Position numbers and translations under genes: made by a program
Shown here: positions 1 through 13,403 of the stretch, in pieces
Layout of the letters: each line of letters opens with the position of its first letter
Numbering within the stretch: position 1 is the stretch's first letter
Source of the DNA: Dipteris shenzhenensis
Taxonomy: Eukaryota; Polypodiophyta; Polypodiopsida; Gleicheniales
Assembly (NCBI GenBank): GCA_047967505.1
Contig: CM106538.1
Direction: 5' to 3' (one strand)
DNA: 64,000 nt
The notes under the pieces: generated by a model
The model's input: the letters and a program-made list of their open reading frames with translations, nothing else
Told to the model about the DNA's origin: nothing
Database searches by the model: none

Positions 1-3000
1 ATGTATGTCAGCAGAGCTATATTCATTCCCCCCACTCTAGAGATAAAGATCTCATTGGTGGCAGCATTACAATGCATGGACGTGTAAGATCTTGTTGTAC
101 TTTGTCTCTTTGTTGTATCATTTTTGTATGTATGTTTCTCCTTAATGTAGATAGGTGAATTTTGTACTACAAGATAAATGAAAATGCCACAGTAATAAGA
201 GATGAAAGGATTATTTTTTCATGGCAAAACACCATCTCTAGCTGATGAAGCAAGCTTTGTATAAGCTTGTATAGATGCTATGACAGGGAGTCTACAAATA
301 TTAGAACAAAAGAGGCAAAAAATTTGAAGGTAAACTTGGCTCATTTAGTCTTTGTGCTGATTCTTTTTCAAATCTCTTTCTCTTTGAAGACATACTCTGA
401 TATTTAGTTTTTATCTATTTACATGTTTCAACATAGCAAGTTCAAATTAGATATAAAGAGTGCACTACCTTAATAGGTGGTGATAACTATAAACGGTATG
501 ATTGTTCATCAAAAGGGTTGTACTATTAGCATTGCAACACTCCAATATCAAAATTTGTCTCTTGGATAATGATGAATAATGTTATGGAGGATAATGGTTT
601 TTCAAACCCAACATCTTGGGGGTTCATAGCAAATGAATATTAAGAAAAATGGAGGGTATTCAAACTGTTTACATTGGTAGATATGACATTATTAAATTGT
701 TATTTCACTATAAGAAAAGCATGATTCTAACACATATTAGCTTGCATAAAGCCATGATTTCAAGAGGAACATAAGAGGGAATCTAAACTCTAGCTCAAGG
801 GAAGCCACTAAGGATGAACTTGTGGTAACACAAAGTTGGTGTGAGAATGGTTATGCATTGGAATAGGATGTTCCTGCATTGCAAACATGGATGAATTGGT
901 TGCGTGCATGCATAACCCATTGGTGTGAACTCATGGCAACCCAAAGTTGGTGGGGGTATGGTCATGCTTTGGAGATGATGTTCCTAGATTGAAAATATGG
1001 ATCAATTGGTGCCATATCCCATTGGGTTTAGTTCATGGTAAAGGTATGCTATTAGAGGGCTATGTTGGCCCTCAACCTTCCTACCAAAATAGGGGTTACA
1101 AAATGCTTAAGCAAAGAGAGAAATATTGCTATGTAAGGTGCTGTAGGAGGATAATCATGCTAAATCAAGAGAGACAAAGAGAGGAATCCAAATGTCCCAT
1201 GCAATTTAGCCCAAACACTTCCTCTATTTTCAGATCCCGATAATAACAAATTACATGCCTTTTATTAGCTAGAGCCCAATAGCTCTTTTCCCCTTCTAAT
1301 GATCCAGTCAATGGCCATATTCCCTCCAAGAGTCACATTGCATGCCCTCTTTTTGCCGCTTTCTTGCACCTTGTTTTTTTGCCCCTTTCCTTTGTGTTTT
1401 TTCAATCTTTCACCGGCCTCTTCATAGTCATCTTTTTCCAATCTTTATCGGCATCTTTGTCCTTGCTCTTCATACGTTGGTGTTAGCACTCTTTGGTCTT
1501 CATTGTTAACCCAAATTTCTTCAATGCTAACACTCTCTAAGTACTTTAGATGCCCAATGAATGGACACCACATAAGCATGGATGAAGCATTAGTAATAAA
1601 GAATATGTAGGTTACTAGGTTGTTTGCACTAGCTCAAATAGCCCACTAAATCTCATTCATGCTTCTCTTGAGTTTTGGGGTAGGACCAAACTTCAAGCTT
1701 GGGCTTGCACACACTGCTACAATTACATTGTTGAACTTCTCATGCAACCACGTTCTTGCAATTATGCTAGTGAACTTCTCATGCAAAGAATATTTGCAAT
1801 TATACTTCTTGGAGGATAGTAAAATAAGAAATTTACATAAATAGGCAAAACGCAACTCTAGCAAAACTCTACAAAAATACATAGCACAAATACTCAACAC
1901 TATTTGTATGTAGGAGGTCTCTCATTGAACTTACCTTTTGGTATCCCCTCTACCTTTTCCTAGGAAGGAGATATGAGATTTAAATGAGGATTCTCCTATA
2001 GCACTGGTTTAGAGAGTCTCAAATTTCTCACACTGATTGTTGGGCTAGGTTCCAAAATAGATTCCTTTTGGTCACTTTGATAGAGGGGTGATCCCTTTCA
2101 TCTAATTTGTTTGCATGAGCTCTAAAGTTTGGTCTTGTCATGTGTGCTACCATAGAAAGGTTTCCCTAGACCTCCACATCAAAGTTAGGTAGTTGGGCCA
2201 ACTTTTTGATGTTGAATTGCCAATCTTTGGGTAGCCAATTGGATTTTGTCATTAAAGGGTGACTGCTATATTATTTATGCATTTAATTATAGCTACATCT
2301 CCAACATTGATAGAAATGGCCTTCAAATATATGGAGATGATGTGTGGGTAGCTCACAACTCTTTAAGGAATGGAAAATGAGTTAGATGCTCATAGATGTG
2401 AATTCTAGTTCTCTCAAAGGGACATAGAACATGTGGGATATGTAGGCTAAAGCACGTTTGACTATTTAAGTTGATTGCTAAAATGCATTTGCTAAATTTT
2501 GCTATTAGCTTAGCCTTTCTCTTTTAGTAGTCCCTCTAGAACTACTCTCTTTTGTGGGTGAGAATAGATGGTTTATATTAATAGTCAAAAAAAAAATTCT
2601 GATTTGTGTCAGTTTGGATGATAGAATTATCTTTCTTTCTAACCCTAGGATAGATGGTTAAAAATAATACATTTGTAATGAAAAAACCCACTCTCATTTC
2701 TTTGCTTGTTGAATCCCACACTTTTCTAGATTGCAAACAATACATGAATCATTGAGACAATGTATTTTACCCCATTGCATCTGACTTACATAGAACTATA
2801 AACCATTGTTTAGGCTACTCTCACATAAATATTCTTAGCAAAATATTCAACAGTTGTGTCCCCAATTTATAGGGGTGCTAGTGAAAAATGAAATATATTA
2901 GGGATGGGTATACAAATTGATTAAATACAATTATCCTTCTTAATAATGAGGGTTGGATACCTTGCCCTTTTTTAAGCCTTCTCCCTGATCTTTTGGGTAG

Positions 3001-4239
3001 CCATTCCCATGTGGATGTTAATGAATAGTGAAACCCCACACGTATGCCTAATAGTTCGGATGGAATTCCCTCCTGTAAGACCTTGCATCCTTGTTAGTTT
3101 AAGCTCCCTCATAGATTATCCTTGCTCCATAGATCCATGTATTTTTGTGATTGATCCTAGATACAAAAGCAATACAAAAGGGATCTAGACATTGTAGGTA
3201 GCTAAGACTAATCCAAGGCCATTGCTGAGTGTTAAGTTGGTGTCATTTGCAAACTACTATCATATGATTTTAATACCATTCCCCAATTGAATACTTGTCA
3301 ATATATTTTTCTCTACTTTTTCCTAAATAAGCCATCTAAAAGTGCTAGTAGCAATGGCAAAAGGAAAAGGGGAAAGAGAGCAACCCTACATAAGGTACTT
3401 TCTTAATTAGAAGATTGTAGGAGTTAGTCTATTGACCTCTATTTGGCCTCAAATCCCAATAGAAATTTGCTTACATAGCATTGCAAGTCAAAATAAACTC
3501 CTATATCCAACATTTCTTGCCTTATAAAACCTCATGCCATCCTATCATACACTTTGTAGTCCATTTTCATGAAACAAATGTCCTACCCCTCCTCATCTTC
3601 TAACTCTAAACCTTCTCATAGTGTCCAAATGGCTTCCACAATGTGTCTCCTATGAAACTTTTTTGCTCTTTTATTTCTCAATTTCTAGTGACTTTGAAAT
3701 TTTGTAGCTTTTGTAGTTAGAGGCCTCCAATTTCTTAGCTCCTCCTTTGCCTCCCCCATTCAAAAATAAGCTTAATCTTGCCTATGTTCATTTTTAACCT
3801 TGATGCATAGCTAAAATCCATGCATATGTTTAATAGATGATCCAGATAAATATGTAATCACACTTTAGTAGTATTTTAGATACAAAGAAACACCAACTAT
3901 CAGGTGCATCTCTTCATACCTCAAATCTGTATTTAGATGGAATTATGTTTGTCTTACAGTTTAGGGAAACAACTTATATGTGTTTCACTCATGTTGTTGA
4001 GACATCTATCTGATGAAAGCTATTTGTATCTGAGATCTATCATGAATACAGTTGACGTTATTGCTTCTCTAATTTCTCTATTTATTGTAATGATTATGCA
4101 GAGCATTCTCTTCTCGATTACACTTATTTGCTATTTTTTGTGTTGATTCTACAATGGTCATGAGAGCTATGAGGATTTTATCTTGTATTGCTACATACGT
4201 ATTAGTTTGGGTGTCCAAATGAACCTGTAAACAATGGTG
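1..4239. other. AT-rich intergenic stretch without recognisable genes
   Basis: I see no open frame here that resembles a known protein. The longest frames (for example 947-1243 and 3937-4146) are short and have no recognisable motif. They look like chance frames in AT-rich DNA. Very old transposon residue is likely but cannot be assigned by eye. Confidence 0.6.
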
Positions 4240-4934
4240 ATCCTACTATTCGATACTATGTCAACTCTGAGATCGAAGATACCTATGATGATGGACCTAT
4301 TGCATTAAAAATGATGGGCATTTGTAGAAGATCCATCTTGACATGATGCAAGCAATGGACTCCTTATGATTTGGAAAAAACTCCTTTATATGGATGTATG
4401 TTAATGCATTTTTTGATTGGGTAATGACACCCATGGTTGAAGTTACTAATGATTGCACTGTGACTACTCAAAATTCTGGTTTCAAGTAGTAGCAAAGTTA
4501 TGTCAAGACTCAAAAGAATAAGTTACGGCACCATTTCAAATCTAGCATCCATGAAGCAAATTCTTGAAATGGTTGTTAATATGGAAACTGCAAGCCAAGT
4601 GTTTTTATGTCAGATAATATGGACAACAATTTGTATCCACTCATATCAAATTATGGCTTCGGCTCTAATAGAATTGAAACCAAGATGTATATACTCTAAG
4701 ACCTGTAGTAGTAGATGTCGAACTAGAAGCAAAGGTGATTGTGGCAGAGGAATGAGTCCAAAGGGCAGCTCGAGATGAAAGATACGGCTAGTCCTAGGGA
4801 TCAATTACACCAGATTCCAAATTCTGTCACACTAGTCAAACATTTTGGCCCAATGGCAAACCAATTATGGACTACAAAATGACCCACTTCAAATAGGAAG
4901 GGATGGACAAATGAATCTAGCCTGAAGTTTTGGG

Positions 4935-5210
4935 GATTGGGAGCAAGATCGTGTAATAGTAGCAGTGTTGGAGACCATAACCGAAGACACAGCAGAAGAA
5001 TCCAACAAAGATCAGCAGTACAATAGCACATATAATAGCCCTAGAGTTTTGGTCCCAACCCTAGGATTTGAGGATTGGGAACAAGATCATGCAACTGTAG
5101 GCAAAAGCATTGGAGACTGTACCCAATGACATAGTAGAGGAATCTAGTGAAGATGAGCAGTATGGTAGCACACATAATAGCCCTAGGGTTTTGGTTCTAG
5201 CCCCTCAAAC
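4935..5210 (+). repeat. Two tandem copies of a 138-bp unit in the gag N-terminal region
   Basis: Positions 4935-5072 and 5073-5210 are diverged copies of one segment. Each starts with a stretch readable as D-W-E-Q-D and ends in a stretch readable as N-S-P-R-V-L. They lie inside the decayed gypsy gag region, so the duplication was probably once coding. Confidence 0.7.
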
Positions 5211-5220
5211 AAGGATAGGA

Positions 5221-6000
5221 TCACCACCACCGTTCTTGGAATGCTTGCAAAGGCATTGCGGCAACATCAATTTTAGTTTTAAATGAATCCTCAAGCATAA
5301 AACTTGCCGCAACCACAAAATCCACAACCCTAGAATCTACCACCACAAAATTGACTTCCACCATCAAATCCACCTCCACCACCCAATCCACCTCCACCTC
5401 CACCAGTCTATCTGATGAATGCTAGTTTGAAGTGTAAGTTTATAGAGTTCATGGGTCACAAAAAGATGATCTAGCCAACCATGTCGCACAGTTTGAAACA
5501 TGATGGCAAGCAAGTGGATTTGAAATGATGTTTGGGGATGCAGAATAGTTTAAAGGAACATTAATTGGTAAGGGCATGAGCTGGTTCAGTCCTTAGGGTG
5601 TTGATCATTTTCATGATTATAACACCCTAAGAATAGCATTTTTACACTCATTCCATAAATAAAAAACATTGGATGATATTTGAAAATTTTTACAAAAACT
5701 AAAACAAAAGAAGCTACTTGTTGAGGATTACGCCCAAAAATTTCACAACCTCAATGCACAGTTGGATTCGATAGAAAGGTCGATAGCCAAGACTCTTGCC
5801 AAATATTTTTGTAAGGGACTCTATGTGGAGATCCGTAGTGCTACGAGTGGACTAGAAATTCTAAGTCCAAATGGATTCAATGAACTGATTTATGTGGCAA
5901 AAAGAGTAGAAAGAAGATGTGGGTCACTAAGGAGATGATCCAAGAAAGACAAATATGATTCAGGCAGTGCACAAAAATTATCCAAGAAAAAGAGCAAAGT
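5221..6000 (+). pseudogene. gag remnant of the gypsy fragment
   Basis: The first part (about 5320-5415) reads as a proline/asparagine-rich linker. From about 5420 the frames read as a Retrotrans_gag-type domain. Recognisable stretches include a W-W-Q-A-S-G-F segment, an L-H-S-F-H segment, and K-L-K-Q-K-K-L-L-V-E-D-Y followed by A-Q-K-F-H-N-L-N. These occur where capsid helices normally fall. Several internal stops and at least two frame changes break it. In intact elements this protein builds the cytoplasmic virus-like particle. This copy is dead. Confidence 0.65.
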
Positions 6001-6054
6001 AGCAGTGTGATTGCTCACCTTGTAGTGAAAAGTAGACACAGTACAAGGAACCAA

Positions 6055-6178
6055 ACAAGGTTGGTGTCCTGGCAGTCAAAGGATCCAAGGGTCTAGTTAG
6101 TGCCTCAACATTGGAACAAGGTTGGTGTCCTGGCAGTCACACAAGATCTAAGGGCCTGGTTAGTACCTCAGCATTGGA
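6055..6178 (+). repeat. Two tandem copies of a ~61-bp unit between gag and protease
   Basis: Units start at 6055 and 6116. Both begin ACAAGGTTGGTGTCCTGGCA and differ by a few substitutions and small indels. The duplication lies in the region between the gag and protease remnants. Confidence 0.75.
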
Positions 6179-6559
6179 AGCACCGCCCAAGAAGTACATT
6201 TGGTCGTGATGGAAGGACCAAGAGGAGGAACGCACAGGCATATTGAAGGAGCTTTAGAAGACCCAAAGAAATGGCAGAGCCCAGGAAGTATCACAACCAC
6301 TTTAGAAGGTACCCGTGGAAGGGATAATGGATCCTTTGGAAAGTCATTTGGAGAGGTCCGCAGACCCTCCTAACATTGTGAACTCTTTTAAGGAGAATTT
6401 CTTAGCAGATTCGATTGCATCCCTAAGAAGGCACAAGTACAGATTACAAGGGGCCAATTGCTCCAGATGGTCTCGAAATTAAAAAAGAAGCTAGTAGGAG
6501 AGCTTCTATGGACCAATGATTAGGTCAAGTACAAAGTAGATGCTGAAGAAGTAAAATAG

Positions 6560-7000
6560 ATTGTAGAAGAACCGGTTATGTGTTGAATCAAATCTATGGA
6601 GTGCCCATGGTGAAAGTGTAGTATGAGGCTCAAAGTCTAACTGGACTATTGCTCAATGGTGGATCTGGAATAAATATCTTTTCTCAATGCATGTTTAAAA
6701 GATTGGGATTATGTGGGATGGAACCTATTTTGTTTTAAGTCAAAATGGCATATCAAAGGCATATTCAACTGGTAGGCATCCTTCAAAATCAATGAATTTG
6801 TATTAAAGGAATGGTCTTCTGAGTCGATTTGGTCATCTTGTAAATGAAGGAAGATGATCTAAGATACCCAATGTTCCTAGGTCAACCCTGGTTCAAGAAA
6901 ACTAAAGTCAAATAGAATTGGGGATCCGCAACTAGCACCGTAAGGAGTGGGAAGAAGACTTTATACATGCAAATGATTCCCATGATGACTTTGAAGAAAA
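6560..7000 (+). pseudogene. Retropepsin-like protease remnant of the gypsy fragment
   Basis: The frame contains L-N-G-G-S-G-I-N-I, matching the D-G-G-S-G-V-N-I active-site motif of plant gypsy proteases, but with Asn in place of the catalytic Asp. It ends with a F-L-G-Q-P-W-F segment, close to the family's conserved L-G-R-P-W-L. Stops interrupt the middle. The missing catalytic residue and the stops make it a non-functional copy. Confidence 0.6.
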
Positions 7001-7319
7001 AAGAATGACCAGTCATGGTGCAAGGAATCAAAATGGGGATGGAACTAGATGACAATGAGGAACAAAAATTCTTGGATGCTAATCCATCTATGACCCTAAT
7101 TTTTAAGATAGATGTTTTAGAAATATTCAAGCAGTATGAGTGGTGCAACCTAGCAATACCAATTGTTTGCATAGTGATGATTGAGAATGCGGTGCTAAAA
7201 GAATGGGACAACTTGTTGGAATTACAAGTTGTGGAGCTAGACTAGAACCGGATGAGGGGGAAGTCTCCCTATACACAAAGCGAAATCGGTTTATGAAGAA
7301 TAGATCGAGTTAAAGAAGA

Positions 7320-7690
7320 CGATCTAAAAGAATTGAACCTTGAAACTAGAAAGACCCAATGCCAGTGAAGATCAACCTCCATGCTGCGCGAGAACTTCGG
7401 GAGGACTTAGTGGCTCTATTGAGGGAGTGCCACAATATTTTGGCATGGGAGTACACCAGCATGAGAGGGGTAGATCCAAATCTTTATGTGCACTAGATCA
7501 ACTTAAAGAAGGACGCAAAGCTGGTAATATGACAGTGTTATTGTATGAACCCAAATTATGCCAAACTGGTCAAAAAGAAGATGATAAACTATTTTACAGG
7601 TGGGATTCATTTACCTAACTGATAAGGTAACCTGGCTATCCCCTATTGGTGGTAAGCTCCAAATTTGTGCGGATCCATAAGCTTAATGCT
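7320..7690 (+). pseudogene. Start of gypsy reverse transcriptase, truncated
   Basis: One frame reads E-L-R-E-D-L-V-A-L-L-R-E-C-H-N-I-L-A-W-E-Y, then a G-V-D-P-N-L segment and M-N-P-N-Y-A-K-L-V-K. This is the conserved lead-in to gypsy reverse transcriptase. It is followed by a recognisable T-W-L-S-P-L-L-V-V. Homology ends near 7690, before any catalytic palm motif, so only the N-terminal edge of RT survives. Confidence 0.7.
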
Positions 7691-8330
7691 ATAATAATCA
7701 CAAGCCTAGTTCCTCTCCCATTTTGTGTTGCATCAGTTCATCTTGTAATTCAATGTATGCAAGTTGTGCTACTCTTTCTTGCACTCCTAAATGAATAGAT
7801 ATGATAACAAAATCAATGAATACAACACATCATGCAACTTGAGGCTCTTGACATAAAATATACAATGAATATAAAACCATAGATAGTTGGCACTATAATA
7901 GACACAAAGAGCTCTTTTGGAGTGCACTCATGTGGTGAGTAGATGTTGGTGAGTGGTTTCTCCAAAATGGAAATAGGTTTTTCTTTGTATTTCTCTCCAC
8001 TCTCTATGTTCTTTGTACCTCTCTACTATCTATGTTGTGTCTCCTCTATCATCTCTCCTCTTGTAATCCCACCCCACCTTGCTTCTTCTACTTGCACAAA
8101 ATCATCTTGTTTGTCATCCTAGCCACATTGTGTCTCTCCACTATCTTCTCTCTCCACTCTCTTCTCTTTACACTCTCTCTCTCCCTCTGACACTCTCTTC
8201 TCAATGGATCATATCAGTATAATGCTCCAAAAAACCACAAAGTAACTACAACATTCTAATGACAATGCAAAGGGAACACTATCATTCCCCAAACTCCTCT
8301 TCTAACCTCCCAATTAAAAATGTCACTCTA

Positions 8331-8598
8331 ACCCTTGCAATTCATGACACTTGCTTTCAATAGGCCCCTCCATGTATTAGTTTTTGTCACTCATTTGCTA
8401 CACTTGAGCAATACAAAAGCATATCAGCATGGTCCTTGTGAATATGGTGCTTGAGGGGTCCCCTACCCCTTGAAATTTGTGATACTTTCCTTCTATAGGA
8501 CCCTCTATGTATATGTTTTTGTCACTCATTTGCTACACTCGAGCAACATCAAAGCATACCAACACAGACTTTGGCAACATGGGGTCACTTTAGGCAAC
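8331..8598 (+). repeat. Two tandem copies of a ~134-bp unit
   Basis: The segments starting at 8331 and 8465 align over almost their full length. Both contain TTTTTGTCACTCATTTGCTA followed by CACT(T/C)GAGCAA. It is a simple local duplication with no coding meaning that I can see. Confidence 0.75.
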
Positions 8599-9116
8599 TC
8601 ATCCCATGTAACTCATGATTGGAAACAACCCCATGCCCTTGCAAAGAGGACACTTTTATTTGACACAAGCATTGCTCAATATCACTATTGTGCCCAAGTC
8701 AACAAAACAAGTCAGGGTGCTTCTAAATTGAGATATTATCCACACCTTTCCCTCCACATGTATGAAACTATCACATCATATCCATCCCATGCAACTTGCA
8801 TTCACAAATTATTTAGAAAAACCATGTAATCCTTGCAAAGGGAACAATTGTATGTGGCAAAGACCTCGCTTGCTCTCATTATCATGTGCAAATCAAAATA
8901 CTTCAATGTAGTGCCCCTAAAATGAGGAAATGTCCATTACCCTCCAAAAATCATCATAACATATGAATTTCAAGTAGCTTTCTGTTCATGAACTATTCAA
9001 ATAGTGTGAAACTCAAGGTAACAGGCCACGTTGTTAGCCCATGCAAAGTTCAAATATGGCCCTCTAGAAGAAAAAGGGTGTGCATAAGCACTTTAATATC
9101 AAAATAAGAGGTGCAG

Positions 9117-9230
9117 GAACATTTTGTTGGATAATATGGTCAATATACAAAAAGTGTCATCATATGCCAAGTGAACATTTTGTTGGATAATATGGTCAAT
9201 ATATACAAAAAGTGTCATCATAGCCCAAGT
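9117..9230 (+). repeat. Two tandem copies of a 56-58-bp unit
   Basis: Units 9117-9172 and 9173-9230 both begin GAACATTTTGTTGGATAATA. They differ by a TA insertion and two or three substitutions, so this is a comparatively young duplication. Confidence 0.9.
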
Positions 9231-11052
9231 GAACAATGACATTACCCATTGAAGGGATTGTTCAAAATACATGAAGGTGGAAGACTCAGCCTACCACAAC
9301 CTTTATTACTTGCTTTTAGTCTAGGGCGACCTCGAGTGTTGCACGTTGTCTATACAAAGCTCTTTGACATCTCTTTCTATCAACATTGGTTGGTGAATAA
9401 ACATGTTCTCATTCGCTAAGGCCGAGGACCGCCGGTCATGTAAATAAAGTATAGGTGCTTGCATGCAAGATATGGCTTCTTCTTGTCAATCCTTTGCATG
9501 AAATTTGGACAAGTGCATGTTGGATGTCCCTTTATATGTATATCATAAACATGTGCTTCAAGGCCTTCCCTAAAACTTTCAACGATGAACACCTAATGTG
9601 TTTTAGATTGAAGGAGCATTTCTTGAGTTGCCCTTGTTTCAGTCAAGAGCTTATTTGATTGTTTTTTGTCAAAGATATTAGACCTATATCTTATGCATCT
9701 CCTCTTTCTGAAGATCAATTTTGCATCTGTTGCATCCTCCTTTATAATCCCTTTCCTATCCTACCACTATATTGGAGCCTACTTGTTTCATTTGCAAATT
9801 GAAACCTGCAAGTAGCAGTGCATGACCTCATCTTTCACGAGGTTTGTGCCTTCCACCATTGACCAAACAAAAAGGGACTTTGTGTGGTGCATGCTCAATG
9901 TTTCTATCTATGGCCCATGTGTACATTACATCTCATGTTGCAAAACCACATCATCGATTTTGCCATCCCAATCACATGGGACCTTCTTGAAAAACAAATA
10001 GGGCGCAAGTGCCCCCTTCGCACAACCCTCATAGTTTGCCCACACTTTTATTCCTTCCTAGTAGCATAGACATATGACCCTACTCTTTTTAGGATCCTCC
10101 AAGAAGTTTCAATATATTGGCACTTCCTCCACACTAGCATGTGTGCATTCTATGTGCAAACCCCCGACTTCTCTTAATAATGTGACTTCATTTTCAATAG
10201 CTATCTCATCACCTATGAAATGAATCTTCCTAGGCCTTGCAATGGTCCTATCTCAAATATGCACATTGAAATATGGTTTATGGCATGCATCATCCACCAC
10301 ATGAAATACAACAAAAAATTTATATTATGCCTTGCTGACTCTCAATCACCACTCAAAGGAGTTGGCACCTTGTACATGGGAATAACTTTGATGCTAGTTT
10401 TCATAGTTCAAATGACCTGTGCTAAGTAGAAGGGCTAAAATTTTCTCTTTCAATAAGATTCTAAAGGACTTGAGGCTATACAAATGTTGTTTTGAACTTT
10501 TTCTAGTAGAAGGGAATTGGCCATCTTTGTAATGCAAGCGTCATAACACGATATCTATTTCTTATAACCCTCTCCAACTAGCCAATTGTGTGCTTTGATT
10601 GTGATAAGTTTTCCTGTGGTGTGCATGCTTCATCATTACACTTCAATACCTACAATAATTAGTTAAATTACCCCAATGGGCAATACAAAATCTCCCACCA
10701 ACTAATCCATACATCCATAGTAGCTATGTCTCAATCATTAACATTGCCAATATGCCATCATTAGTGGAGACATGAGCTTGTGCTTCCACTTCTTTATTGG
10801 TTTCCATTTGCCATTTCTCACACATGTTTTTATGTACATTTCGGGCTACACACGTTGTGGTTTGAAGCCTAATGCTCTATGTCCAATGGAACAAGCATAA
10901 TGTTTCTTGACCATGCATCTCCAATCCTTCATTGTACACTTCTCTTATAGCATTCCAATTGTCTTGGGCCTCCTTTGCAGCAGTGAGGCCACAAAAATTG
11001 GCCTTCTCAAATCGATGGCTCACTTGAAAGGTTTAAGGCAATCCCAAAACAA

Positions 11053-11206
11053 GATTTGGGAAATCTTGTCCTCTTCTTTCATCTTGCAAGTAGCTCTTGT
11101 AAGAAGTCCTACAAGCTAACACTCAACATGATTTGGGAGGTCTTGTCCTCTTCTTTCATCTTGCAAGTAGCTCTTGTAAGAAGTGCTGCAAGATAACACT
11201 CAACAA
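11053..11206 (+). repeat. Two tandem copies of a 77-bp unit
   Basis: Units start at 11053 and 11130. They share CTTGTCCTCTTCTTTCATCT and the following CTTGCAAGTAGCTCTTGTAA, with few mismatches. Confidence 0.88.
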
Positions 11207-13220
11207 GAACCAAAATTTTGCATCTTGAAAGCTCTATAGTAGTTGTGCTTTCATAGTACTCCCTAAGATTAAGTGACTCATTACTTGGATCATATAAATG
11301 GCATGCCATTTTCACCTAGTTTGAGATGCGACGTGTGTGGTCAAAGTGTGTCTAAGCTTGGCATAGATCGATTTGCCTAAATGCCTCATTCTATTTACAA
11401 GATCAAGACACAAGCGCCATTGTTAACATTTTGAAGACAAAAAAACGAAATCAAATTCAATCTGTTAGCCAAAAAATCTAATGTCATGAAAGAAATCATA
11501 GGAGTAATCCCTCTTGAACTATGAAATTCTATCATAGCCAAAGGACCCCACACTATAACCCTTGTGCACGTGGGAAACTGTCCTCCAAATCCTATAATAT
11601 AGAGGAGGTTATAGAAGCTCACACTAGTACCTTGGCCAAATCATAATGCATATGCACTAACTGTTTTGAAGTAGAAATCCAAGCTCCTCTGAGACATTGT
11701 GGAGATGCCTTTCTCCAAGCTACTCATGGTCACCTTCTTGTATCAAGGACGTCATAACCAACTATTTTTCTACACATTTTTGCACCCTTCTTGGACCAAA
11801 GTTCGACCGAAGTTCTTCTCAATATTAACCACTCTATGTGCCATTTCTTTCATGTTCGCCAATAATTTCTTTGATGTTCCCACCTACACACTATGTGAAT
11901 GCTTACACATTTGTATCATCAACTCTACTTAGAGAGAGAATCATCAATGGATATGATGTAATACATACAAAAACTACAAGATCCCATCCATTTGGTGTCC
12001 TTCTTATATTATTAGAAAACGCCCTCCCATTAGTTGTGGCTAGGAGGCCCACAATGCATGTCCTCTTCATGGATCCTTTGAAACAACTATCATTCCAAAT
12101 GCCATGATTTACATAGGTCAAATTATCACACTTCATGATGACAATACAATAATATTGCAAACATCTTGAAAGGAAACATTTAAAGTGGATAGCTTTGTCC
12201 ACATATGACCATCTAGCTTGTGCTCCATCCCTTCCATAACTAAACTGGATTACTTTGTACTATAGGGAAACTCTAATATCACATCTCCATCATAAAATCT
12301 TGGAATCTCATCCACTTGCCAAACTTGTTAAATTCCGTGCACAAGCTTTGTTAAATTGTTCTCCTTTGCTATAGTAGCAAGCAAAGCATATATAATACTT
12401 TTACCATTATATGTGGCACTTTATGAGGTAGCTCTATTCGTAAGGGAACCACATCAACACCCACAAGGGATTGGAGCTTTCTATCTCCACAAACACCTTG
12501 CTACTCATGGGTTTCTCGCATTCAAAGTTGCATGTCAAGGCTCACATCGTACCACAATGGAGTTGCACTTCCTTTGAGCAAAATTGTATGAGCAAGGATT
12601 TATGGGCGATTCAAGATTAGCAACACACTCAAGGAGTGTTTAGTAGAGAAACTACCTTAGAAATTCATTCTATCTCTTCATTTTCATTTTGGAGTGTTTA
12701 GTAGAACACAATTTGTTAACTATTTCTAGAGTGTTGAGTGTTTAGTAGATTGAATTTTATAGCTTTTCTATTCTATTAAGTAAGCACAATTAAAAAGCAT
12801 AAACAACCAAGGCTTTTACAATGACCCAATAATTAAATATTGCACTTCCATAAAACCATATCTTATTATCCCTCCGGTCCATAGAGTCTTTGAATCACTT
12901 TTTGTGGACCTCATTAGAAGCTTCATGGATGATAATCAATGATTATTTCAATAAAAAGTAAAAAATCTACTAAGACTAAATATATTATATGACTATTTTT
13001 ATACTCTTAAAAATTAAAATCAGAATTTAAGGCTCTAAATGATATATTTTATAACTCATAACCTTGTAGAAGCGCTCAAATGGCCTTTTCCAATTTTAGT
13101 GGCTAAATGATTATTTTTTTACATTGGATGTGAGAGTTATGACATTTTTAAAAATGTTGTCCAAGCTTGGCCAATGAAACTACCTTAGAAGGCTTCCTAC
13201 TACAAATGGCTTTCTTTGGA

Positions 13221-13403
13221 GAAACCCCCATGAAAAGGGGTGATGAGAGCATTCCTCAAAGTCCAAGGTATTTTCATGATGAATCTACTTCCTTCAAATG
13301 AGTTTCTCTCGAGAAACCCCCCATGAAGAGGGGTTATGAGACATTTTCTTCATAGGAGTTATGAGGGGATTTTCTATGAGAAACCCACTCTGCATGTGGG
13401 TTT
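13221..13403 (+). repeat. Three related hairpin-forming repeats
   Basis: Three variants of GAGAAACCC...GGGTT occur near 13221, 13312 and 13378. Each can fold into a short stem: CCCC with GGGG in the first, AACCCC with GGGGTT in the second, and AAACCCAC (13381-13388) with GTGGGTTT (13396-13403) in the third. No flanking gene is recognised. Confidence 0.5.

Larger units (their letters stand above)
4240..7700 (+). mobile_element. Degenerate Ty3/gypsy element fragment (gag, protease, start of RT)
   Basis: Reading all three plus frames in turn gives the order gag, retropepsin-like protease, then the linker just before reverse transcriptase. That is the normal order of a Ty3/gypsy polyprotein. Many frameshifts and stops interrupt it, so it cannot be expressed. 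It stops near 7690, where RT homology ends and unrelated AT-rich DNA begins. No LTRs or primer site were found, so both ends are lost or too diverged. The wording of the pre-RT linker resembles the Tat/Athila-like non-chromodomain lineage, as does the fragment at the right end of the window. The left boundary is approximate: homology is firm only from about 5420. Confidence 0.72.

Noticed and set aside
947-1243. A 98-codon plus frame in the left intergenic region
   Set aside because: No motif, no upstream or downstream gene structure, and composition like the surrounding AT-rich DNA.
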